From contig DATIBR010000163.1 in NCBI GenBank assembly GCA_035457425.1, positions 1 through 37,003 on the forward strand: a stretch of DNA of 37,003 bases. The letters run 5' to 3'. Both the position numbers and the translations under genes were made by a program. The notes below the pieces were generated by a model, which saw only the letters and a list, made by a program, of their open reading frames with translations, did not search any database and was not told the DNA's origin. The DNA is from Terriglobales bacterium (lineage in GTDB: Bacteria; Acidobacteriota; Terriglobia; Terriglobales; Acidobacteriaceae). Positions 29,903-37,003 of this stretch are shown here, one piece after another. Numbering within the stretch: the stretch's first letter is position 1; each line of letters begins with the position of its first letter.

Positions 29903-29919
29903 GGGGGAGGGGTACCCCC
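29903..29919 (+). promoter_or_regulatory. Hairpin over the ribosome binding site
   Basis: GGGGG (29903-29907), loop AGGGGTA, CCCCC (29915-29919), directly before the ATG at 29920. The Shine-Dalgarno-like AGGGG lies in the loop, so translation could be gated by structure. Confidence 0.5.
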
Positions 29920-30393
29920 ATGAAGTCCAGCACCAGCTCCGCTTCCGCGCCCGCCAACGGCTATCACACCGAGCCGGAACGCGCCGACCACGCCCGCAAG
30001 GCGCCGCGCTGCTCTTACGTCAAGTACAACGGCCAGACCTGCGGCTGCCCCGCTCTCAAGGGCCGCCCGCTCTGCCGCTATCACCACGAGGCCGCGGAGG
30101 AGAAGCTCCTCATGCTCCCCTTCATCACCGACGCCGCCAGCCTCCAGATGGCTGTCAACCGCGTCATCCGCCTGCTCGAGACCGACCTCATCGACTGCCG
30201 CAAGGCCACCGCTCACCTCTACGCCCTCCAGCTCGCCAGCCAGAACCTCACCCGCCTCGCCGACGAGATGCCCTCCGATCCCGATTCCGAGGACGCCTCC
30301 GTCACCGGCCGCATCATGGCCATCCTCGATCCCCCGCTCGAAAAATTCGCCCTCGTCCACCAAGAGATTCGCAAACTCGTCGACTTGCTTTAA
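29920..30393 (+). CDS. Cys/His-motif protein of unknown function, 157 aa
   Basis: The N-terminal 30 residues are Ser/Ala-rich. A compact putative zinc motif follows: C31-x9-C41 (C43 nearby)-x10-C52-x2-H55-H56, within CSYVKYNGQTCGCPALKGRP and LCRYHH. This C-x9-C-x10-C-x3-H layout resembles small zinc modules seen in phage- and repeat-associated proteins. Residues 66-155 are helical (SLQMAVNRVIRLLETDLIDC, then LYALQLASQNLTRLADEM). There is no catalytic motif. It has its own strong promoter, a leader with CCACGGT repeats and an intrinsic terminator, so it is a self-contained unit. I recall similar multi-copy orphan proteins in acidobacterial genomes, but the role is unknown. Confidence 0.82.
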   Translation: MKSSTSSASAPANGYHTEPERADHARKAPRCSYVKYNGQTCGCPALKGRPLCRYHHEAAEEKLLMLPFITDAASLQMAVNRVIRLLETDLIDCRKATAHLYALQLASQNLTRLADEMPSDPDSEDASVTGRIMAILDPPLEKFALVHQEIRKLVDLL

Positions 30394-30398
30394 TGTAG

Positions 30399-30421
30399 GC
30401 CCCGAAAACTTCGGGGGTTTT
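30399..30421 (+). terminator. Intrinsic terminator ending at the next gene's start codon
   Basis: CCCCGAA (30400-30406), loop AAC, TTCGGGG (30410-30416), G, then TTTT (30418-30421). The ATG of the amidohydrolase gene is the next base. Confidence 0.8.
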
Positions 30422-31753
30422 ATGCGCGCTTTCCTCGTTAGGACTGTCGTCTTGCTGCTCGCTGCCCCGGCGCTCGCCCAGTCGCCGCGCCAGGCCGACC
30501 CCGCCATCGCCGCCGAGGTTGCGAACATCCGCGCCATCGACAACCACGCGCACGTGCCCCAGCTCGTCGCTCGCGGCGAGAACGATGACGAATGGGACGC
30601 CCTGCCCTGCAGCGGCCACCTCGAGCCCTCCGCCGACCCGTTCATCATCCGGGCAGAGGAGAACGCGCTCTTCCCCGCGGCGTGGAAGGCGCTTTGGGGA
30701 GCGCAGAACGGCCGGCAGGCCGCCGCCGCGCGCGCGCAGAAGCGCGCCGAGCTCGGCGACCGGTACCCCGCCTGGGTGCTTGACCAGCTCGGCACCGAGA
30801 CGATGTTCGCCAACCGCATCGCCCTCACGCTCAACGGCACCTCGCGCGGGCTGACGCCCCCGCGCTTCCGCTGGGTCCCGTTCGCGGACGCGCTGATGTA
30901 TCCGCTGAACAATTCGGCGCTCGCGAACACACCCGACCGCAAGTTCTTCTACGGCCGCGAGGAGATGCTGCTCCGGCGGTACATGAAGGAATCGGGCAGG
31001 AAAGCGATGACGACTTCGCTCGATGTGTATCTCGAAAAGCTCGTGCGCCCGACCCTGGAGCGCTGGAAGCAACAAGGCGCGGTCGCCATCAAGTTCGAAA
31101 TGGCGTATCTGCGGTCGCTCGAAGTGGGCCCAGCGACCAAAGAGCAAGCAGCGCGCGTCATGGCGCGCTATGCCTGGAGCTCAACGCCGCCGCCGGCCGC
31201 CGACTACAAGCTCCTCCAGGACTTCCTCTTCCGCTACATGGCCGCGCAAGCCGGCCGGCTTGGCCTCGCCGTCCACATCCACACCGGCGCCGGCTGCGGC
31301 AGCTACTTCTTCCTGAACGGCAGCGATCCCGCGCTGCTCGACGGCGTGCTCAACGACAAGTCGCTGCGCGCCACCAACTTCGTGCTCATCCACGGCGGCT
31401 GGCCCTTCCACAAGTCGGCCGCCTATCTGCTCGGCAAGCCCAACGTGTACGCCGATTTCTCCGTGCAGAACCTCTTGCTCTCGCGCGACAAGGGCGCTGA
31501 GATCCTGCGCGACTACCTGGAGTGGTTCCCCGAGAAGATCATGTTCGGCACCGACCTCGCGCCCGGCGGCGACGAGGTCGACTGGGAGGAGGTCGGCTGG
31601 GTCGCGAACCGCACCGGCCGCGACGCCCTCGCCCTCGCGCTGACCGACATGATGAACGCCGGGGAGATCTCGCGCGAGCGCGCCCTCCAGCTCGCGCGCA
31701 TGGTCATGCGGGAGAACGCGGTGAAGCTGTATGGGTTCGACGACGCCAAGTGA
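30422..31753 (+). CDS. Secreted amidohydrolase-family protein (TIM-barrel), 443 aa
   Basis: A signal peptide (MRAFLVRTVVLLLAAPALAQ) precedes a metal-dependent hydrolase barrel of the amidohydrolase-2 type. Metal-site motifs are IDNHAHVP (H42, H44), LAVHIHTGAG, FVLIHGGWPF and IMFGTDLAPGG. The substrate is unknown; relatives decarboxylate or hydrolyse small organic acids. The ATG follows directly on the T-run of the previous gene's terminator and has only the GGGGG of the hairpin as a possible ribosome binding site, so its expression may depend on that structure, or the start may be elsewhere. The signal peptide supports this start. Confidence 0.85.
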   Translation: MRAFLVRTVVLLLAAPALAQSPRQADPAIAAEVANIRAIDNHAHVPQLVARGENDDEWDALPCSGHLEPSADPFIIRAEENALFPAAWKALWGAQNGRQAAAARAQKRAELGDRYPAWVLDQLGTETMFANRIALTLNGTSRGLTPPRFRWVPFADALMYPLNNSALANTPDRKFFYGREEMLLRRYMKESGRKAMTTSLDVYLEKLVRPTLERWKQQGAVAIKFEMAYLRSLEVGPATKEQAARVMARYAWSSTPPPAADYKLLQDFLFRYMAAQAGRLGLAVHIHTGAGCGSYFFLNGSDPALLDGVLNDKSLRATNFVLIHGGWPFHKSAAYLLGKPNVYADFSVQNLLLSRDKGAEILRDYLEWFPEKIMFGTDLAPGGDEVDWEEVGWVANRTGRDALALALTDMMNAGEISRERALQLARMVMRENAVKLYGFDDAK

Positions 31754-31756
31754 GAT

Positions 31757-31837
31757 CCCTACCCGGCGCGAGCGCAGGCGAAGGGCCGGCCGAAGGACGG
31801 GCGTTCGCCGCAGCGAGCGGTGGGTAGGCGGCTTTTT
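31757..31837 (+). terminator. Long-range inverted repeat with T-run after the amidohydrolase gene
   Basis: CCTACCC (31758-31764) pairs with GGGTAGG (31822-31828), followed by CGGC and TTTTT (31833-31837). The region between holds further GC-rich short palindromes. It may be a terminator or another dispersed element. Confidence 0.4.
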
Positions 31838-31927
31838 CTGCGCGCGGGCGCAGCTCGCGCGCCGCGCGCTGGTGGGCGAGCGCGCCGCAACTCCGTCGGC
31901 GTCTAGCGGAAAGTGCGGCCCTCTCGG

Positions 31928-31933
31928 TACAAT
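31928..31933 (+). promoter_or_regulatory. Candidate -10 box (TACAAT) of guaB
   Basis: TACAAT lies five bases before the ATG at 31939 (spacer GAAAC). With transcription starting 5-7 nt after the box, the mRNA would be leaderless. No -35 box is clear. Confidence 0.55.
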
Positions 31934-31935
31934 GA

Positions 31936-33453
<1,518 letters not shown>

Positions 33454-33466
33454 CGCGAGCACGCGC

Positions 33467-33940
33467 GTGCGGCTCGCGTTCCGCACGTGGGTACCCGCGG
33501 TCGGCTGGACGCTGATGACGGTGGCGGCGGCGGGCGAGTTGCTCTCCGCGAGCCACACCAGTGCCTGGCTTCGCAGCGTGGTGCTTTTTTTGCTGCGCCG
33601 CGTCTCGACCGGCGAAGAGATCGCGGTCGCCGACGCCATCCTGCGCAAGAGCGGACACTTCCTGAATTACGCGATCCTGAGCTGGCTGTGGTTCCGCGCC
33701 GCGCGCTACTGGGAGCTGCGCGAGAAGTCGCGCGAATGGGCGCTGCGCTGGTCGCGCTGGGGATTCCTGCTGGCGGCGCTCACCGCCCTCGCCGATGAAT
33801 GGCTGCAACACTTCGTGTCCAGCCGCACGAGCAATCCCGCCGACGTCGCGCTCGACTGCGCCGGCGCGCTCTTCGCCCAACTGCTGATCCTGCGCGTGTG
33901 GCTCGCGCGGCGGAAGCGCGCGGCCGCCCGGACAGCTTAG
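33467..33940 (+). CDS. VanZ-like membrane protein, 157 aa
   Basis: Three to four hydrophobic segments with KSGHFLNYAILSWLWFRA and LTALADEWLQHFVSSRTSNP then DVALDCAGAL, which match the VanZ-like family pattern (H in helix 2; DExxQ and D-G in the later helices). The role outside glycopeptide tolerance is unknown. The start is GTG at 33467, 13 bp after guaB. The basic tail (RRKRAAARTA) is cytoplasmic. Its stop overlaps that of the convergent MFS gene by four bases (33937-33940). Confidence 0.85.
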   Translation: MRLAFRTWVPAVGWTLMTVAAAGELLSASHTSAWLRSVVLFLLRRVSTGEEIAVADAILRKSGHFLNYAILSWLWFRAARYWELREKSREWALRWSRWGFLLAALTALADEWLQHFVSSRTSNPADVALDCAGALFAQLLILRVWLARRKRAAARTA

Positions 33941-35133
33941 TCCGCGGCTTCGCGCTCCTCGCGCGCGGCTTCCGTGCCGCGCGGCGCCGACGCGAACAGC
34001 AGCATGAGCGCCGCGCTCGCCGCCAGGCCCGCGGAGAGGTAGAACGGCACGCGCGCGCCGTAGAGCTCCCACAGCCCGCCGGTGATCAGGCTCGCGACCA
34101 GCATCGTCACGCTAGTGAGGAAGTGGAAGAGCCCGAGCGCGCGGCCCCGCTTTTCCGCCGGCGAGTGGTCCACCACCAGCGCGCGCAGCACCGGATTGGT
34201 GAGCGAGTAGAACAGGCCGTAGCTCGCCATCGCGAGCCAGATCGCCATGCGCGACGGCGCGGCGGCAAACGTCACGTACACCGCGGCGAACACCAGATAG
34301 CCCGCGGCCGCGACGAAGTGCCGCGGCACCTTGTCGCTCAGCCTTCCCGCCGGCCACGACGTGAGCGTGTACGTGATGTTGAAGACCAGCCCGAGCAGCG
34401 GCGCATACGCGATCGGGATGCCGGCGTTCTCGGCGCGCAGCACCAGGAACATGTCGCTGGAGTTGCCGAGCGAGAAGAGCGCGACCGCGCCGAGCACGTA
34501 GTGGAAACGCCAGGGCAGGTGTGGGCGCAGCGTGAAGTCGAGCTTGCCGGCTGCGGTCGCGCCGCGCGCGCCGGTCTCGCGCACGAAGAGCGCGACGATC
34601 ACGATGGCAAGCGCGCCCGGGACCGCGGCGGCCCAGAACACGGCGCGCGCCCCGTGATGCGTGAGGATGAGGAGCGCGAGCAGCGGGCCCGCGATGGCGC
34701 CGGCGGAATCCATCGCCTGGAGCAGGCCGAACGCGGAGCCGCGCTGCTCGGCCGGCACGGACTCGGCGATCATGACGTCGCGCGGCGAGTTGCGCATGCC
34801 CTTCGCGGTGCGGTCGGCGAAGCGGATGAGCAGCACCTGCCACCAGCTGGTCACGAGCGCGAGCAGCGGCTTCACCGCGTTGGCGACCGCGTAGCCGGCG
34901 ACGACCATCGGCTTGCGCCGCGGGATGCGGTCGGCGAGATATCCGGAGAACAGCTTGGCCGCGGCCGCGACGCTCTCCGCGATGCCCTCGATCACGCCGA
35001 GCTGCGCCGGTCCCGCGCCGATGGTGGAGAGAAAAGCCGGCAGGATCCAGTAGGCCATCTCGCTGGCCGTGTCGTTGAGGAACGAGGTCGCGCCGAAGAC
35101 GTAGACGTTGCGGCGCTCGCGGGGCGCGGGCAT
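33937..35133 (-). CDS. MFS transporter, 398 aa
   Basis: Twelve hydrophobic segments; the loop 2-3 motif is GYLADRIPRRKPM and the N-terminal FGATSFLNDTASEMAYWILPAF resembles a bacterial MFS subfamily often placed among multidrug or metabolite exporters. ADRTAKGMRNSPRDVMIAES is a second diagnostic motif of this group. The substrate is unknown. The ATG at 35133 lies six bases after a TAGAAA box. It converges with the VanZ-like gene and diverges from the methyltransferase-like gene. Confidence 0.9.
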   Translation of the reverse strand: MPAPRERRNVYVFGATSFLNDTASEMAYWILPAFLSTIGAGPAQLGVIEGIAESVAAAAKLFSGYLADRIPRRKPMVVAGYAVANAVKPLLALVTSWWQVLLIRFADRTAKGMRNSPRDVMIAESVPAEQRGSAFGLLQAMDSAGAIAGPLLALLILTHHGARAVFWAAAVPGALAIVIVALFVRETGARGATAAGKLDFTLRPHLPWRFHYVLGAVALFSLGNSSDMFLVLRAENAGIPIAYAPLLGLVFNITYTLTSWPAGRLSDKVPRHFVAAAGYLVFAAVYVTFAAAPSRMAIWLAMASYGLFYSLTNPVLRALVVDHSPAEKRGRALGLFHFLTSVTMLVASLITGGLWELYGARVPFYLSAGLAASAALMLLFASAPRGTEAAREEREAAD

Positions 35134-35139
35134 GGATTC

Positions 35140-35145
35140 TTTCTA
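35140..35145 (-). promoter_or_regulatory. Candidate -10 box (TAGAAA) of the MFS gene
   Basis: TAGAAA on the minus strand, six bases (GAATCC) before the ATG at 35133. Confidence 0.4.
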
Positions 35146-35173
35146 ACACAGAGGCGTATGCTGGCCGCCGTCT

Positions 35174-35674
35174 ATGCGCTGGTTCGCGCTGCTGCGGTCG
35201 CTGTTCTTCGGCGTGCTGTTCATGTCGCTGTGGACGTATTTCGTGCCGCGGTGGCTCGGGCTCGAGGTGCACGAGGAAGGCGTGCTCGCGCAGCCGGCGC
35301 GGCTGCTCGGGCTCGTACCGCTGGCGGCGGGTTTCGCGGGAATGCTGTGGTGCCTGTTCGACTTCTCGTGGTTCGGCCACGGAACCCCGGCGCCGTTCGA
35401 CGCGCCGCGCAAGTTCGTCTCGCGCGGGCCCTATCGCTACGTGCGCAACCCGATGTACCTCGCCGCGTGGCTGTTCCTGTGGGGTGAAGCCATCCTGCTG
35501 GCGCGCTGGAGGTGGAGCGTGGTCGCGTACCTGTTCGCGCTGGTCGGGATCGTGCACGCCTTCGTGCTGCTCTATGAGGAGCCGGTGCTGCGCGCGAAGT
35601 TCGGCGAGGAGTACAAGCAGTACTGCGCGCGCGTGAACCGCTGGCTGCCGCGGCCGCCGAGGATGGAAGCGTGA
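35174..35674 (+). CDS. Isoprenylcysteine carboxyl methyltransferase-like membrane protein, 166 aa
   Basis: Four to five hydrophobic segments and the signature RGPYRYVRNPMYLAAWLFLWGE followed by EEPVLRAKFGEEYKQYCARVNRW (each a short motif around RNPMY and EEPxLxxxFGxEYxxY), which form the SAM-binding site of the ICMT/PEMT-like family. It probably methylates a small lipid or thiol. The ATG at 35174 has a TATGCT box 11 nt upstream. The next gene starts with a GTG inside its last codons (GTGA, 35671-35674), so the two are coupled. Confidence 0.88.
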   Translation: MRWFALLRSLFFGVLFMSLWTYFVPRWLGLEVHEEGVLAQPARLLGLVPLAAGFAGMLWCLFDFSWFGHGTPAPFDAPRKFVSRGPYRYVRNPMYLAAWLFLWGEAILLARWRWSVVAYLFALVGIVHAFVLLYEEPVLRAKFGEEYKQYCARVNRWLPRPPRMEA

Positions 35675-36167
35675 TCCGCCGGATCGCCGCGTTGGTGATC
35701 GCGCTCCTCGCGCTGGCGAGCTTCGCGCTGCCATTCTTCGTGATCACCTACCGCGGAAAGCCGGTCATCCATTTCACGGGCCTCGGCTGCTGCAAGGCAC
35801 AACGTTCCACCGCGCGCTGGAATACGGCGGAGAAGCGGTGCTGCCGCCGCCGCTGCAAGTCGTCACGAGCGCGTGGCTCGCATTCGGCGCGATCCTCGTC
35901 GCGGGCATCGCCCTGTCTCGCGGCGGGCGTTGGGGAAACATGCTCGGGCGCGTCGCAGGTCTGATCGGGATTCTCGGCAGCGCGATGCTGCGCGCGCATG
36001 GCACAGACGCGATCGGCCAACTCGTTCCCGAGCCGCTTCAGGTCGCGCCCTTGCCGATGTTGTGGCTTCCCTTTGGAGCGGCGGCGGTGCTGTGGGCCCT
36101 CAGCGCCTTCAGCACCTTCTTTCGCGGGAAAGAAAACGCGCCCGCCGAAGCGGGCGCGTCGCGGTAA
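35671..36167 (+). pseudogene. Small membrane-protein gene broken by a one-base frameshift
   Basis: From GTG 35671 the frame encodes MIRRIAALVIALLALASFAL, then FFVITYRGKPVIHFTGLG, and then turns to Cys/Arg-rich nonsense at about 35787. The +2 frame from there reads GTTFHRALEYGGEAVLPPPL and continues with good membrane helices (VVTSAWLAFGAILVAGIAL; MLWLPFGAAAVLWALSAF) to TAA 36165-36167. Adding one C after GGCCTCGGC (35787) joins the halves as GLGLLQGTTFH. It is either a recent mutation or a sequencing error. The family is not recognised. The last codons overlap the rplQ terminator hairpin. Confidence 0.75.
36129..36159 (-). terminator. Terminator of the rpoA-rplQ transcript
   Basis: On the minus strand ACGCGCCCGC-TTCG-GCGGGCGCGT (36159-36136) is followed by TTTCTTT. 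It lies 17 bp after the rplQ stop and inside the 3' end of the opposite-strand membrane gene. Confidence 0.8.
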
Positions 36168-36175
36168 GCGGAAAG

Positions 36176-36664
36176 CTACTTCGATTCTTTCTTGTCTTCT
36201 CCGGCGTCGGCCAAAGGCACCTCGCCCTGCTCTTCCATCTGCTTGCGGGCTTCCTCGATGCGCTTGGCGCGGCGTTCGGCGGTCTTTTCCTTCTTGGCTT
36301 CGAGCGTCTTCTCGGCGCCGAGCAACTCGATCCACGCGGTCTCGGTGCCATCGCCCTTCTTCCAGCCCTTGCGGACGATGCGCAGGTAACCGCCTTCGCG
36401 ATCGCCGAAGCGGGGCGCGATCTCGAAGAGCTTGTCGACGGCGGCGCGGGTCATGAGGAAAGCGGCCGCTTGCCGGCGAGCGGCGAGATCGCCGCGCTTG
36501 CCGAGGGTGATCATGCGCTCGACGTGCGCGCGCATGAACTTGGCGCGCACGACCGAGGTCTCGACGCGCTCCTCGAGGATGAGCGAGGTGACGAGGTTGC
36601 GCAGCAGCGCGCGCCGGTGCGAGGTGTTACGTCCGAGTTTCCAGGTTCCTACACGATGACGCAT
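36176..36664 (-). CDS. rplQ: 50S ribosomal protein L17, 162 aa
   Basis: [20 protein letters not shown] and [21 protein letters not shown] are the L17 signature, and [23 protein letters not shown] closes the fold at about residue 115. A charged extension of about 45 residues follows ([20 protein letters not shown] and on), longer than in E. coli but seen in several phyla. It binds 23S rRNA near the exit tunnel. It lies 96 bp after rpoA, the conserved end of the ribosomal protein operon. Confidence 0.97.
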   Translation of the reverse strand: MRHRVGTWKLGRNTSHRRALLRNLVTSLILEERVETSVVRAKFMRAHVERMITLGKRGDLAARRQAAAFLMTRAAVDKLFEIAPRFGDREGGYLRIVRKGWKKGDGTETAWIELLGAEKTLEAKKEKTAERRAKRIEEARKQMEEQGEVPLADAGEDKKESK

Positions 36665-36723
36665 AAAGTTCTCTCAATCCTGTTGCGCGGGCGAGCCGCC
36701 GGCGCCTAGCCAAAATTTGAAGC

Positions 36724-36751
36724 TGGAGGCGGGCGAAACCGCCCGCCTCCA
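36724..36751. repeat. Palindrome in the rpoA-rplQ spacer
   Basis: TGGAGGCGGGC, loop GAAACC, GCCCGCCTCCA: an 11-bp perfect stem without a T-run. Related to the palindromes at 319 and 10238. Confidence 0.8.
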
Positions 36752-36760
36752 AACGAATCG

Positions 36761-37003
<243 letters not shown>

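Larger units (their letters stand above)
29597..29919. other. AT-rich intergenic island before the Cys/His-motif gene
   Basis: The stretch 29690-29780 is markedly richer in A and T than the surroundings (for example TATTCTTATAGATAAGAAAT). It holds a promoter (29724-29752), five CCACGGT repeats (29792-29844) and a G-rich hairpin at the ribosome binding site. No other gene is seen. Confidence 0.7.

Noticed and set aside
33467-33940. Glycopeptide resistance role for the VanZ-like gene
   Set aside because: VanZ-like domains are widespread in bacteria with no van genes; none of vanA, vanH or vanX is in the window.

Overview
The window is GC-rich bacterial chromosome that most resembles an acidobacterium (Terriglobia-like). 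This rests on gene content (M28 peptidase plus PD40 propeller pair, acidobacterial-type small membrane proteins, an infB with a long Pro/Ala-rich spacer), on the many intergenic palindromes, and on apparently leaderless promoters. No rRNA, tRNA, CRISPR array, IS transposase or phage gene was seen. The assignment is an inference from gene style, not from a marker-gene comparison.

Layout. 1-3.8 kb: tail of an unrecognised protein, an APH-fold kinase, an HNH endonuclease, a ComF-family phosphoribosyltransferase and a small membrane protein. 3.9-9.3 kb: a PD40 propeller protein coupled to a secreted M28 peptidase with PDZ domain, divergent from an OPT-family transporter. 9.4-14.2 kb: YggS, YggU, a POT-like transporter, an M24 peptidase and two small membrane proteins; together with M28 and OPT this makes a peptide-use neighbourhood. 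14.3-17.6 kb: a GNAT enzyme, an ArnT/PMT-like glycosyltransferase and a small membrane protein. 17.6-26.2 kb: the translation/transcription block rimP-nusA-infB-DUF503-rbfA-nrnA on the minus strand, interrupted by one plus-strand membrane-protein gene; a sigma70-type promoter and a terminator-like leader hairpin precede rimP. 26.4-29.6 kb: three consecutive PilZ genes, a CDF-like transporter and an ACR3 arsenite exporter. 29.6-30.4 kb: an AT-rich island with a strong promoter, a leader carrying CCACGGT repeats and a small Cys/His-motif protein. 30.4-36.2 kb: amidohydrolase, guaB, VanZ-like, MFS, an isoprenylcysteine-methyltransferase-like protein and a frameshifted membrane gene. 36.2-37.0 kb: rplQ and the 3' end of rpoA.

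The most unusual feature is the repeat landscape. At least twelve loci carry short tandem arrays of period 7 (AACTCGC/G, GTGGACT, GGGAACG and GTGGTCA types), often touching a stop or start codon. They lie among at least six families of dispersed palindromes. Some palindromes sit inside coding sequence in frame: comF carries two and the glycosyltransferase two, adding apparently non-family peptide segments. The heptamer arrays also encode the last residues of two proteins. A second theme is start codons only 5-7 nt after a TAGAAT-like -10 box, which predicts leaderless transcripts.
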